Shown piece after piece: positions 1 to 11,194 of a stretch of DNA of 64,000 nucleotides; the first letter of the stretch is position 1; the number at the start of each line of letters is the position of its first letter. The stretch is from Scalesia atractyloides. Lineage: Eukaryota; Streptophyta; Magnoliopsida; Asterales; Asteraceae. A model generated the notes under the pieces. That model searched no databases, was not told the origin of the DNA, and saw nothing but the letters and a program-made list of their open reading frames with translations. A program made the translations under genes and the position numbers. The stretch spans positions 34,318,341-34,382,340 of the forward strand of contig CAMTDV010000012.1 of NCBI GenBank assembly GCA_947069175.1, read 5' to 3'.

Positions 1-937
1 ATTAAAATTGTTAATAAAATCCACTTATTTACCGTACATTTTCGTTATTATTTAGGTTAGTTAATCCTCGTCGATCAACCCTCTAAACTCGTGCGCATTC
101 AACATCATCAAATGAACGCACCCAATGTGAGTGAATCTCTACAAATTCCCCGTTTTAGTCACATTTTGGGGTGTATCATGTGTCTTATTGTTTATTACAT
201 TTAAACACTTGTGCATCCATCATATCCATGATCAAATGTGTATTCAATATGTATCAACTGTTTGTGTGGTTAATGTTTAGATTAAATTTATCATTTTCAG
301 CACATACATCATCATAGGCCGCCGTTTCCATTACCTATGAGCGTGAATCGTTCCACATTACCTATGAGCGTGAACGAGGCGTTGCCAACATACGATCGGC
401 TCCGTTTGATTGAGCCTTGATCGCACATACATCATCATAGGCCGTCCGTTCCCCATTACCTACGAGCGGAACGTGACGTTGCCAACATATACATTATCAT
501 TCATGTTATATACTCATGCAAAGTGGATTGTTATTGTTATTGTTATTGTTATTGTTATTGTATGTTTATTTACATTTGCTCACATATGATTATTGCATAA
601 TTTTTCCATATTAAATATAACAAGAAATCAATAATAAATGTTTTCTAACAAGGTTCACTCGCCAACTTTTGTTGACCCAAAAACCCCCATTTTTACACAT
701 GATACAGGTGATCCAGTTGCAGCAAGAAACATATAGGATGGCTTAGAAGAATAAATCGGTTTAGACTTTGGATTGTTTATTTAGTTACTTTTCTTTGTAA
801 TTGTATGAACTTGTTTGGAATATTGAGGATGTAATTTTGAATTTAATAAATATGAAACATATTAGTAAACATCATGAGCTTTGGTGATAACCCAATTATG
901 CCCCGACTCTTATTCCGCTGCGGGTCGGGGTGTGACA
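1..937 (+). repeat. Partial LTR of the G1 Gypsy family (3' portion)
   Basis: This segment matches the last ~800 bases of the two G1 LTRs (about 4690-5504 and 12560-13359). Shared features are the motif around the Gypsy-type phrase at 655-675, the 'gatacaggtgatcc' block and the terminal GGGTCGGGGTGTGACA. It ends in the canonical CA at 937. The left part lies outside the window, so it could be a solo LTR, a 3' LTR or a truncated copy. It carries an internal duplication at 301-495 and a hexamer microsatellite at 527-560 that the other two copies lack. No coding sequence is seen. Confidence 0.8.
527..560 (+). repeat. (TTATTG)n microsatellite
   Basis: Five full TTATTG units plus a partial first unit lie inside the partial LTR. 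The homologous positions of the G1 LTRs do not contain the array, so it expanded in this copy only. Confidence 0.9.
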
Positions 938-2063
938 ATGTTTTCAGTGATTTTACCTATGCATGGCTTTAAGTTGTTAAGTGATGAATTTGCTACTTTT
1001 AGTGTCCGCACGTGCATGATAATTGTATAATTGATGAATGGCATGTCGTAGTGTACATTATGAATCTATGCTTGAAAGCTACTCGGTATTATGTTGTGAC
1101 AACTTGTTTGCATGATAATTGTTAAATTCGTGTAAGGCTTGCGTGAATTACATAAACGACCCCTAATGTTCTTGGTGACCATCTTAGGACGTGGTTGATC
1201 ATCTTCGCTACTATTTGCACTTTATTTCTTACCTAGCAAAACAAATGTGAGTTCACACCTTTACTAAAAGCATGTATTCCCGGTGGTTGGGAACCTCACT
1301 TTCCCGTGTATGGGATTGCCTTAGTATTCCTGGTATGTGATACTGTTAACTTCACTTTCCCTGGTTAGGGGATTGCCTAGTATTCCTGGGGATGGAATAC
1401 TATTAAATGCTATTTATATTTCATGTCTTTTGCGGACTAAACGAACTCAATCTGAAAGTCCCCACAAATTATACTGATTAATCGCCGGGGCCTGGCGAAC
1501 GGGATATTAACCTCACACCGTACCTGGGAGGACGGGCGTGAACTTTTATGCCTTGGAAACTGGTCAATGATAATAGACATTGACCTGGGGCACAAACAAC
1601 TTAAACAGTCAAAGTTTCGGTACCACATAGTTTAGTAGCTTAAATACAGGGTAGCTCCACGTGACATGTTTTATAAATTAAGTAATTTAACAACCTAACT
1701 TCTTTTTGAAAACAATAATGAAAAAACCGTGAACTCGCCGACTTTATGTTGACATACTATTACATGCTTTGCAGGTCGTTAGGTACAGTTATGGGCGGGC
1801 GTTGCAATCGGCTGGTGTGTGTGGTTTATTAACGCTTTATGTTTCGATCATTTATTAACCTTGTGGTTTTAAGTTTCGATGGGTTTTGTCTTTTTTTCCG
1901 CTGCAACAAAACTGTGTTTTGGACATTTAAACTTTATCGCTAATCATGATGATAGTTATGCTTTTATAATTTGAATGGTTGGTTCAACATGATTAGTGGC
2001 TAGATCCTGGTCAGTCGCACGCCTCGCGGTAAAACTCCGCATGTGGATTTTGAGGGTGTGACA
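938..2063 (+). repeat. 3' part of a second Gypsy LTR (family X)
   Basis: The segment ends in a Gypsy-style LTR terminus (CTCCGCATGTGGATTTTGAG followed by GGTGTGACA at 2055-2063). It also has the block 'gtgaactcgccgac...atgttgac' near 1731-1753, which resembles the equivalent place in the G1 LTR, so the orientation is plus. It directly follows the CA end of the preceding LTR at 937, so that LTR probably inserted into this one or truncated it. The orientation is inferred from similarity only. Confidence 0.5.
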
Positions 2064-2966
2064 TGGATTATCTATAACATTAAGCAAATTTGGACTCTCT
2101 TGCTTATGGTTAAACTTGGACATAAGTTTGTTTAATAAGCTCAGAAAAACCACAAGCTTGGATCCTGAGTTTCTGAGAAACTCAGACTTTGTGACTTCAC
2201 AAAGTCGGATCATTTGCAATCGCATAGAACAAACACAGAATAAGCAAATCTTTCAATGAAACAGTTACAATTTGCAGTTCTACGATCAAAACCCTAACCC
2301 ACAATAATCAACAACACTTAACAATTCTAGCATGTCAATTGTATCCTAATATCAGGCAACCAATTACACAATCATTCACAAACTATTGCACATTCAATCA
2401 GAATGATTAATTAAACATATAACCATTGTTTGGAAGACTAGGGTTTGCATGAAATCAAAAGAGTAGAGATAATAACGTACAATCATAAAGCAATTACCTT
2501 AGGTTGGTTATAGATGGATTGAAAGATCAAGATTGCTGTGTGTGAAACTTATGCAGCCAGGATGGTTAGACATGATGATTAGGGAAATTATGATTATGAA
2601 CTACAATAACTTGAATTATGAGGAATGATTAAGGTTACAGGAGTTTTATTCCATTTTCAATATTAGCTCTAAACACCCCTAACTTTGCAACTTTCATAAA
2701 AAGCACAGAACAACTTGTAATTTACAATTAAAGTATATAATTCACATATTTGTCATGCAGCACATAAGTTTCATATAACTGTCCGTTTATAAATGTTACT
2801 CGTGTTAGTCACTAACGTTCGAGAGTTATCATGTGTGTGTTCCAATAATTCCCCGAATTACCAAAGTAGACTCATTTAACTAACCCTAGTATGCAGAGCT
2901 ATGAATGTATGTCTAAATTAACTGTGGTTAGGTTAAAGTAGTAACCTGAAGTTGCGGGTTGTCACA
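2064..2966 (-). repeat. LTR of reverse Gypsy G0
   Basis: Read on the minus strand this begins TGTGACAACCCGCAAC just after a purine-rich tract (AAGTTGGGGATGA) and ends ...ATAATCCA, so it has TG...CA ends and the right place to be the 3' LTR of the reverse pol gene at 2967-3143 and 13365-14440. The left boundary rests only on the CA end and on the neighbouring LTR terminus at 2063. No protein is encoded. Confidence 0.55.
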
Positions 2967-3143
2967 TCATCCCCAACTTGAAAGAAATTTCATCCCGAAA
3001 TTTGATAAGCAGTCCCGAGAAGTGAAAAGATAAGTTAAGATGATTGTGGGTTTTCCTCAGGTACCACATCATCCTCAACTTGAAAGGGAATTTCGTCTCG
3101 AAATTCTCTTGTTGCATCCGTGCTAGGTTCAGCAGTTTTGAAT
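2967..3143 (-). pseudogene. 3' end of G0 pol with polypurine tract (split by G1)
   Basis: On the minus strand this holds the last codons and 3' untranslated end of the G0 polyprotein, including the 'F-R-D-E-I-S-F' style tail encoded by the ATTTCGGGATGAAATTTC block that typically precedes the polypurine tract in plant Ty3/Gypsy elements. The tract AAGTTGGGGATGA at 2967-2979 abuts the LTR. The rest of pol continues beyond the G1 insertion at 13365. Removing G1 and one copy of TGAAT brings the two halves together in the expected order. The gene is dead because of the insertion and truncation. Confidence 0.7.
3139..3143 (+). other. Target-site duplication TGAAT (left)
   Basis: TGAAT lies immediately left of the G1 5' LTR and again at 13360-13364 immediately right of the 3' LTR. 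A 5-bp duplication is the usual size for plant Gypsy integrases. Confidence 0.85.
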
Positions 3144-3327
3144 TAACATCCGTCGAAAAACGGGTTTCCAAAACCCGCTTCGTTTATTAATCAAATATCC
3201 AGTTATAATTTTTCATTGCGTATTTATTGCTCAAATTAATTTTAAACGATGCATAATTAATAAATATATTAGAATTTAAAAACCATAATTTATAAATAAT
3301 ATTAAATAGTGAGAAAAAAATAAAATG

Positions 3328-3399
3328 GGGACGCCGGGTTTCGAACCCGGGTCACCCACAAACTCAAACACACAACACACCGCTCCGCCACACACCTCC
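3328..3399 (-). other. tRNA-like sequence in U3 of G1 5' LTR
   Basis: The reverse strand shows a 72-nt tRNA-like segment: a D-arm-like GGCGGAGCGGT near the start and a good B box (GGGTTCGAAACC, 3337-3348) with a paired T stem (CCGGGTTCGAAACCCGG). The acceptor and anticodon arms do not fold well, so it is not a working tRNA gene. It resembles Ser/Leu-type tRNA-derived sequence and lies upstream of the TATA box. Confidence 0.55.
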
Positions 3400-3660
3400 T
3401 TTGTGAAAATATTTGAAATAAATAATACTTAAAATAAATCCCGAATTCAAAACCGGAGATCACCGCGCGCTCAGAACTCGCAATCACCAGAAAATCCGGC
3501 AATCCGCGACTTTGGCCAATTTCCTTTTGACCAAAACACGTTAACTGACTTCGACATCGGTTATAACCGATGTCTGACCCTCAATTTTAGTCGTAACCGC
3601 CGGAAAACCCTTGACCGCGAATCAAGACCAAAATTCGACCCAATACATCCTGTTCTTCCC

Positions 3661-3668
3661 TATAAATA
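3661..3668 (+). promoter_or_regulatory. TATA box of G1 5' LTR
   Basis: TATAAATA lies after a mixed U3 and before the pyrimidine-rich leader; the same sequence sits at 11517 in the 3' LTR. It is the best candidate for the Pol II start of the element, about 25-35 bases upstream of the transcript start. Confidence 0.65.
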
Positions 3669-4099
3669 CCCACCCAAACCTCTGGTAACCTTTTCGCTCA
3701 AAAATGCACAATCTCTCGAAGCTTTAGCACGTCGCCGGAAATTTCAATTTCGCCGGAATCACTGAACGGAAAACCGCGTTTTTCTTCAGACGGTACAATC
3801 ATCTAAATTTTCTTGCTATCTTTCGATTTATAATCTAATTGCTCAATTCAGTAATCAAAACTGTTAAACAGTTTCCCTCAGCCGGAATCCGCATATCGGA
3901 GACGACGAGTCTTTGCCGGAAAACCTGAAGCAAACTCACCGTTCTGGTATACCATGTCATCTCATTTCTCTTTTCAAATTCAATCAAATATAAGTTAAGA
4001 TCGATTAAACAGAACAGTCGGAATTCATTGTTCTGAAATGTTAAGCGAAGAAGACGAAGTTGAACATGTGTATAAGTATAATTAAAAAGGATTTCGAAC

Positions 4100-4170
4100 G
4101 GGTTAGACACATAGTCCAGCGGTGGACTGTGTGCACAAATAATGCACACGTGCCGGGTTCGAATCGCACA
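4100..4170 (+). other. tRNA-like hairpin/B-box module 2 (5' LTR)
   Basis: The A-box-like TAGTCCAGCGGT sits inside a long hairpin (CACATAGTCCA/TGGACTGTGTG, one wobble) and is followed by the B box GGGTTCGAATC. It is the partner of 11958-12030 in the 3' LTR. Confidence 0.6.
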
Positions 4171-4270
4171 CATTACCGACTTTCAGAATTAAAACCAACA
4201 TTTTTAAACTTAATCAGAACAGGTCACCGAATGTTAATAAGAGTAATAAAATCCATAAGTTAAACAGATT

Positions 4271-4343
4271 AGACGCACACCCAACTGGTTGGGCTGTGCG
4301 CACTCGAACCGAAGGACCCGAGTTCGACTCCGGGTCCCTGCAA
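4271..4343 (+). other. tRNA-like hairpin/B-box module 3 (5' LTR)
   Basis: This is the damaged copy of the 3' LTR module at 12131-12199. One base is lost and one gained in the first hairpin (CGCACACCCAACTGG...), while the B-box stem-loop GGACCCGAGTTCGACTCC is intact. Confidence 0.6.
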
Positions 4344-4437
4344 CCGGTTCGGCCATATAAATCGTTTTTAATAAAAACCCAAATAAGTTAAAAATTAATT
4401 AGTATATAAATATAATTAAAACAGAGAATATTTCGGG

Positions 4438-4511
4438 TAAAGACACGTAGCCGTTGGTAGAGCTGCGTGCACGTATACGAGAGGTCCCGAGTTCGAACCT
4501 CACTCAGCGCA
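4438..4511 (+). other. tRNA-like hairpin/B-box module 4 (5' LTR)
   Basis: The A-box region has lost several bases (GTAGCCGTTGGTAGAGC against GTAGCTCAGTTGGTAGAGC in the 3' LTR); the B box GAGTTCGAACC is retained. Confidence 0.6.
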
Positions 4512-5507
4512 TACAAACACACAGTCCGACCGAAGTCAACGGTCAACAGGGTCAAAAAGTCAATATTTTTTTATTTCTTTTTATTAATTTATTTAATCAG
4601 AAAATTATATAAAAATACTTCAAAATAATATTTTTAAAGTTAAAGCTTAAACTCATAAAAACAAATCTAGAAATTCCCATTAAGATTAAGAATTAAAAGT
4701 ATTAAACTCAAATAAAATCCATTTATTTACCGAATCATTTCGTTACTATTTTAGGTTAGTTTTTCCCTCGTCGATCAAATCCTAAAGTTCGTGCGCATCC
4801 AACGTCATCAAAAGAACGCACCAAATGTGAGTGAATCTCATCAATTCCCCATTTTAATCATGTTTTGGGGTGTATCAATGTCGTTTAATTCCTTATTATA
4901 TTTAAACACTTGTGCATCCATCATATTCGTGATCAAATGTGTATCAAATTGTTGTTGGATTATATGTAGTTTGGATTTATCATTTTCAGTGCAGCATATC
5001 ATTAGGCCATCAGTTCCCCGTGGGAGACGGTTGAGCATCAGGTGCTCATACGATCGGCTCCGTTTGATTGAGCCTTGATCTCACATTCATCATCATTCAT
5101 ATCATATACTCATTCAAAGTGGTTTGTGTTTGCCATTTATATATGTTTGCTAACATGTGATTGTTGCACAAATTTTCAATATTAAATAAAACAAGAAATT
5201 AATAACAATGTTTTATCAAGGTTCACTCGCCAACTTTTGTTGACCCAAAATATCCCCCGTTTTACACATGATACAGGTGATCCAGTTGAGGCAAGAAACA
5301 CATAGGAAGGCCTAGAAGAATAAATCAGTTTAAGCTTTAGATTGTTTACATAGTTTCATTTCTTTGTAATTGTATGGATTTTATTTGGACATTTAAGTTG
5401 TAATTGAATTTAATAAATATGAAACATTTTAGTAAACATCATGAGCTTTGGTGATAACCCAATTATGCCCCGACTCTTATTCCGTTGCGGGTCGGGGTAT
5501 GACTGAT

Positions 5508-5521
5508 TGGTATCAGAGCCA
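5508..5521 (+). promoter_or_regulatory. G1 primer binding site (tRNA-iMet)
   Basis: TGGTATCAGAGCCA is complementary to the 3' end of plant initiator tRNA-Met and starts 3 nt after the 5' LTR, which fixes the LTR boundary and the plus orientation. Confidence 0.92.
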
Positions 5522-6314
5522 TGACTATAGGGATATAGGATAGGTTATTAGACCCTTAGAGCCTATACTATAGTTGATTAAAATTTTAAATTGTTTATGC
5601 GTTACATACAAAATTCATGATGTTTATATGCTTTACGTTTATTGTTACACTCAATGTTATGCAAGCATGCTCACAAATACATGTTATTATACAATGCTCA
5701 TCATAAATCATATACTCATAACATATCATATCCATGAGAGCACACACCTCACAATTCCCATGATTTTTGCAATGATTTTTGTATTTTCAAATCACATCAA
5801 AGTGAGTTCTCATGACGGGCATGTAGTAACTGGAAGGGTACGAGTACCGGTAGTCGGAACGTCCTGTCTAGGCTTGGCATTCGTATAAATCCAAAATAAA
5901 GGACCAGTTTGCCTACCTAGGGACTAACGATGAGAGTACGAAGGACCTATTAGGCCAAAGCATGCTATACCAAACGTCGTGTGAGCTAACCCCACTTTGA
6001 GTTGTCATTGTGTCTACACCTGGACACCCTCCTACCATACATCTCGCAATCATATTTCACGGTTTTCATTCGGGTGATGCGAGTGTTAATCCGCCAACAC
6101 CAATGTGAATCCTACCAAGCCTAATAGTCATGGGGGCCCACATGACTATACAGGCGACGGTATGGGGGACATTGGAGGCCCAAACATGAGCAAACCCAAG
6201 ACATCCTATGGATGTAGTTGCATTATTGTTAGTTATGTTATTTTTTTTCTTTTAACGACACATGACACCTAGAAACTTTTTAAACTCACAATCTTCCTAT
6301 GTATGTTCCTGTAG
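5522..6314 (+). other. G1 leader, non-coding
   Basis: About 790 bases separate the primer site from the gag start. No protein homology is seen. The sequence is typical of the long untranslated leader of this Gypsy type; any packaging signal would be here. Confidence 0.6.
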
Positions 6315-7660
6315 ATGTCAGATAGGCAACTACGTGGAGGTAGAAAGTTAGGAAGGTCAAACGAACGCTTGGCCACACAAATTGCTAAACATATGGCCGC
6401 AGTGCTTCCTGACATCGTAATTCAAGTTCAACAAGCCCTCACCGCAAATCCCATCAACCCTCCCAATCAAGAAGACCAGAGCGTCGCCAACCCTCCCTCC
6501 AAAAAGTGCTCCTACAAACACTTCAAATCTTGCGATCCCCCAAAGTATGAAGGGACCGAAGGTGTTACTGCTCTCCTTCACTGGTTTGAAGAAATGGAGA
6601 ACACTTTTCTCAATTGCGATTGTCCCGAGGATCGCAAGGTACGTTATGCAACAGGAAGACTGTTTGGGGTAGCCCTTACCTGGTGGAACACGGAAAAGGG
6701 TAACGAGGAGTTGAAGATGCCATGGCCTTAACATGGGAAGAGTTAAGGGAACTCATGACCAGACGATTCTGTCCAAGAAGCGAAATCAAAAATTGGAAGA
6801 TGAATTCCACGCGCTAAAACAAAAGGAAGGAGATCACACTTCCTATAACAAAAGATTTCTCGAGCTAAACCAGATGATCCCTAATCTGTTCACCCCCGTG
6901 TACCGCTTGGTTGAACACTACATCCGAGGTCTTCCCTCGAAAATTCAAGACTTGGTTGTAAGCACTTCGCCTGCAACACTTGAAGCCGCAATGGAACTAG
7001 CTAAGAACTCACTGAAAATCGTATTCGAAACGGCAAATTCAAAGATGAAAAGAAGAAAGCACCAATAGAGACCTCAACTACAAACCACTCAGTCTCATCC
7101 TCAAAGTTTGCTGGTAAGAGGAAACGAAACAGCAAGAATTTTGCTGTCACTCAAACCAATCTTCCTATCACTGGTGCACCAATCACCCAATTTGCTCCTT
7201 CGACTGCACCATTTGAAAAGCCATACACCGGCCCACACCCAAAATGCAACCGTTGTCAGTATCATCACCCTCTCGAAACTCCTTGCCAACACTGCACCAG
7301 CTGTAGCCGTGCGGGTCACACCATTCAAACTTGTCGCACTCTGCAACGAACAAACTGCAATCAACCCCCAACCCAAACCCACCATCAGATAGTGGGTCAA
7401 GCCCAACAACCCTTACTTCTACCACATGCACAACACATAGCCCAATCCTACTACCAACCCAACTACCCCATGATGCAACCCATGCGAGCTTGTTACAACT
7501 GTGGAGACCCAAACCATTTCAGGAACACATGTCCACGCTTGGTGAACATCATCCATGCTCAAGCCCAAGCGAACCCAGTAAACCAAGCCAACCAAGCTCC
7601 TCCACCTGCCAGAGGAAGAGCTTTCAACATCAATGCCAACCAAGCTAGGGCTGACAACAA
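6315..7660 (+). pseudogene. gag: G1 gag (capsid/nucleocapsid), frameshifted
   Basis: The ATG at 6315 follows the leader and opens a basic N-terminus, then the retrotransposon gag (capsid) core with the motif ALTWWNT at about residues 118-124. Frame changes near 6710, 6790 and 7035 break the reading frame; the core continues through YNKRFLELNQMIP and YIRGLPSKIQ. Two zinc knuckles of the form CX2CX4HX4C follow in the same frame at 7293-7334 (CTSC...H...C) and 7491-7532 (CYNC...H...C). Gag would package the RNA into virus-like particles in the cytoplasm. It runs directly into the protease without a stop in the intact family. No functional product is possible here. Confidence 0.88.
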
Positions 7661-7925
7661 CGTGGTTAACGGTACGTTTTTCATCAATGGTAGTTATGCA
7701 TCCATGTTATTCGACACTGGCGCAGATAAGAGTTTTGTGTCCTTAGAATTCGAACCTATCCTCAACCAAACTCGTGATAATCTCATGGAATCTCTAACAG
7801 TGGAAGTTGCTGACGGAAAACCCGTTTCATTAAATTCTATTATACGAAATTGTACCCTCACTCTAAACGATCACGATTTTTCAGTTGACCTAATTCCTAT
7901 GAAGTTGGAAGTTTCGATATTATAA
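7661..7925 (+). pseudogene. pr: G1 aspartic protease domain
   Basis: The sequence reads FINGSYASMLFDTGADKSFVS, with the catalytic Asp-Thr-Gly encoded at 7713-7721 and a downstream hydrophobic strand before IIGMDWL, the usual second landmark of Gypsy proteases. It would cleave the Gag-Pol polyprotein as a homodimer. A one-base frame change near 7905 separates the domain from the following MDWLSQHHAEV segment. Confidence 0.85.
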
Positions 7926-8930
7926 TCGGTATGGACTGGCTCAGCCAGCATCACGCTGAAGTAGTGTGCCACGAAAAGTTCATTCGCATTCCTCTTGCAG
8001 ACGGTCAGAATTTACGTATTTTTGGAGAAACCCCTTCAAAAGGACTCAAATTAATGTCCTGCCTTCAAGCCCGAAAATATCTCCGCAAGAACTATGTCGC
8101 ATTCCTAACTCACGTCGTCAAAACGGGAAACAAAGAGAAGAAACTCGAAGATATCCCAATTGTGAAAGAATTCCCACAAGTCTTTCCTGACGATATTTCG
8201 GGACTCCCTCCTGTGAGAGAAGTCGAATTCCGCATCGATCTTGTACCGGGCGCTACACCAATCGCGAAATCTCCTTATAGGCTAGCCCCATCCGAAATGC
8301 AAGAGCTGGCCAGTTAACTGCAAGAACTGACTGACAAAGGATTCATACGTCCTAGCTCTTCGCCTTGGGGTGCACCTGTTCTTTTTGTGAAGAAGAAAGA
8401 TGGAACGTTTCGCATGTGTATCGACTACAGAGAACTCAACAAGCTAACGGTTAAAAATCGCTATCCACTACCTCGCATCGATGACCTCCTAGACCAACTT
8501 CAAGACGCCACCTGCTTTTCAAAAATCGACCTTCGTTCTGGTTATCATCAGCTCAGAGTACATGAAGAAGACGTCCCAAAGACCGCCTTCCGGACTCGTT
8601 ATGGTCATTTCGAATTCAAGGTCATGCCATTCGGTTTAACCAACGCCCCCCTGTCTTCATGGATCTAATGAATAGGGTATGCAAACCCTACCTTGACCGC
8701 TTTGTCATAGTCTTCATCGACGACATCCTCATCTACTCCAAGTCTAAATCCGATCATGAACGACACCTTCGACTCATCCTTACACTCTTAAGGACTGAAA
8801 AGCTCTACGCTAAGTTCTCAAAATGCGAATTCTGGTTAAGAGAAGTACAATTCCTTGGACATGTCGTCAATGACAAGGGAATACATATCGATCCTTCAAA
8901 AATCAAGACAGTACAGAATGGCAAGCGCCA
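7926..8930 (+). pseudogene. rt: G1 reverse transcriptase domain
   Basis: The protein passes through IVKEFPQVFPDDISGLPP (linker), SPYRLAPSEM, then after an in-frame TAA at 8315-8317 the RT fingers and palm: KKKDGTFRMCIDYRELN, DLRSGYHQ, and after a one-base loss near 8650 the catalytic FIDDILIYS (FIDD at 8713-8724) and FLGHVV. RT copies the element RNA into DNA from the tRNA primer. The stop replaces a glutamine in the QLQEL motif (CAA to TAA). A second one-base loss occurs near 8926. Confidence 0.9.
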
Positions 8931-9510
8931 CGTACCCCTACCGAAGTTAGGTCATTTCTTGGTTTGGCTGGTTACTATCGCCGCTTCATTGCCAATTTTT
9001 CCCGTATTGCTGTACCACTCACGGCTTTGACTCATAAAGGAAAACCCTTCATATGGGGACCTAAATAAGAAGAAGCCTTCCAAACTCTAAAGCAAAAACT
9101 TTGTGACGCACCTATCCTCACACTCCCTGAGGGTTGCGATGACTTTGTAGTATATTGCGACGCATCAGAGCAAGGGCTAGGCTATGTATTAACGCAAAAA
9201 GGAAAAGTGATAGCCTATGCTTCTAGGCAACTCAAGGTTCATGAAAAGAATTACACCACCCACGACCTGGAACTTGGAGCCGTTGTGTTCGCTCTCAAGA
9301 TATGGAGACATTACCTCTACGGTACCAAGTGTGAAATATACACTGACCACAAAAGTCTCCAACATATCTTCAACCAAAAGGAGTTGAATATGAGGCAACG
9401 AAGATGGGTCGAACTTCTTAACGACTACGACTGTGAAATTCGGTATCATCCTGGCAAGGCAAATGTGGTGGCTGATGCACTCAGTCGAAAAGGTTATGCG
9501 AACTCCATTC
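8931..9510 (+). pseudogene. rh: G1 RNase H domain
   Basis: In order, the segment encodes the RT connection (GYYRRF...), YCDASEQGLGYVL, HDLELGAVVFAL, YTDHKSLQHIF and VVADALSR, which carry the D-E-D-D catalytic residues of Ty3-type RNase H. An in-frame TAA at 9066-9068 replaces a glutamine (CAA) just before the domain. The enzyme would remove template RNA during minus-strand synthesis. Confidence 0.9.
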
Positions 9511-10999
9511 GTCTTCTATGTTCGCAAATCATAACCGACATCAAAGATCGAATCCGAGCAAGTCAACATATTTCTGTAACCGAAAATGACGTACGCGATG
9601 AGCTGTCATGTGGAGCTGAACTCAAAATCGAAACCAAATCCGATGGTATTCTATACTATTTAAATCGCATATGGATTCCCGATCGCGATAACCTTCGTGA
9701 TTTCCTCATGAATGAGGCACACAAAACACGGTACTCTGTACACCCAGGAGCCGACAAGATGTATCAAGACCTACGATACACCTACTGGTGGCCGGGCATG
9801 AAAAAGGATATCGCTGTTTTGTTTCCAAGTGCCTTACCTGTTCCAAAGTAAAAGCTGAACATCAAAGACCTTCAGGACTTCTAATCCAACCTGAAATACC
9901 TGTATGGAAGTAGGAAAACATAGCCATGGACTTCATTACCGGGTTACCTCGCACCTCTAGTGGGTATGACACCATATGGGTAATCATTGATCGTCTTACA
10001 AAATCAGCTCACTTCATACCGATTAGCGAGGACTTCAAGAACGAGAAGTTAGCTCGTATCTACATCAGTGAGATCGTAAGCCGTCATGGTGTACCTTTAA
10101 GCATCATTTCAGACCGTGATGGTCGTTTCACTTCACGAACATGGCGAGCCGTACAAACCGCCTTAGGTACACGATTAGATCTCAGTACCGCTTTTCATCC
10201 TCAAACTGATGGACAATCTGAACGCACTATCCAAACTCTTGAAGACATGCTCCGAGCATGTGTCATAGACTTCAAAGGGAATTGGGACGTTCATCTACCA
10301 TTAGTTGAATTTTCGTACAACAATAGCTATCACTCAAGTATCGGCATGGCTCCTTTCAAAGCTTTATATGGTCGTAAGTGCCGATCTCCAATATGTTGGC
10401 ACGAAATTGGAGAAGCACAAATCACCGGTCCAGAGTTAATTCAAGAAACAACCGACAAGGTCATTCAAATTCGAAACAATCTTCTAGCGGCTCAAAGTCG
10501 TCAAAAGATTTATGCAGACAAACGACGAAAGCCCTTGGAGTTTGACATTGGGGATCAAGTACTTTTAAAAGTATCACCGTGGAAGGGAGTGGTTCGTTTC
10601 GGCCAGAAGGGCAAGCTAGCACCACGCTACGTAGGACCTTTCAAGATACTCGAAAGAGTAGGTCCTGTAGCATACAAGCTTGACTTACCAGAAGAGCTCA
10701 ACAGAATTCATCCCACATTCCACGTATCAAACTTGAAGAAGTGCCTCGCCGATGAAAACCTCCATATTCCTCTAGAAGACATTCAGATCGATGAATCTAT
10801 GCACTTCATTGAAAGACCAGTAGAAATCATGGACTTCGGAGAGAAGCGTTTAAGACGAAGTCGTATTCCAATTGTCAGGGTACGTTGGGAGTCGAAACGA
10901 GGACCTGAGTTTACTTGGGAACGTGAAGACTCAATGCGCGAGAAATACCCGCATCTTTTTCTGTTACCATACTACTTAAATTTCGGGACGAATTTCTAA
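9511..10999 (+). pseudogene. int: G1 integrase with chromo-like C-terminus
   Basis: The HHCC zinc module starts near 9717 (HKTRYSVHPGADKMY, then WWPGMKKDI). A frameshift near 9815 moves the CX2C half (CLTCSK) to another frame, and TGG to TAG at 9911-9913 stops it just before the core. From 9926 a 357-codon open stretch holds the DDE core (DFITGLP, ISDRDGRF, QSERTIQTLEDML), the GPF module (YVGPFKILERVG), and at the end a chromo-like segment (IVRVRWES...FTWERED...YPHLF). The family inserts DNA into chromatin, and the chromo-like tail is thought to guide it to heterochromatin. The last codons overlap the region just before the purine tract. Confidence 0.9.
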
Positions 11000-11011
11000 A
11001 AGTAGGGATAC
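10996..11011 (+). promoter_or_regulatory. G1 polypurine tract
   Basis: The purine-rich CTAAAAGTAGGGATAC lies immediately before the TG of the 3' LTR and directly after the pol stop. It is the expected primer for plus-strand synthesis, although two pyrimidines interrupt it. Confidence 0.75.
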
Positions 11012-11194
11012 TGTAACATCCGTCGAAAAACGGTTTCCAAAACCGCTTCGTTTATTAATCAAATATCCAGTTATAATTTTTCATTGCGTATTTATTGCTC
11101 AAATTAATTTTAAACGATACCTAATTAATAAATATATTAGAATTTAAAAACCATAATTTATAAATAATATTAAATAGTGAGAAAAAAATAAAAT

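Larger units (their letters stand above)
3144..5504 (+). repeat. G1 5' LTR
   Basis: This aligns along its length with the 3' LTR at 11012-13359. Both outer dinucleotides have decayed: the copy starts TAACATC, with the first TG of TGTAACATC missing, and ends CT instead of CA. It holds a U3 with a TATA box at 3661, then about 1.8 kb of transcribed R-U5 sequence carrying three tRNA-like modules, which are more damaged than in the 3' LTR. Confidence 0.9.

Noticed and set aside
3835..4173. A 112-codon minus-strand reading frame in the G1 LTR
   Set aside because: It lies in LTR sequence over the tRNA-like module, has no recognisable domain, and is broken in the other LTR.
5574..5888. A 104-codon plus-strand frame after the G1 primer site
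   Set aside because: Low-complexity leader translation with no homology, located in the expected untranslated leader.
6357..6734. A 125-codon minus-strand reading frame over gag
   Set aside because: It is the antisense of the G1 gag core, whose plus-strand motifs are clear.
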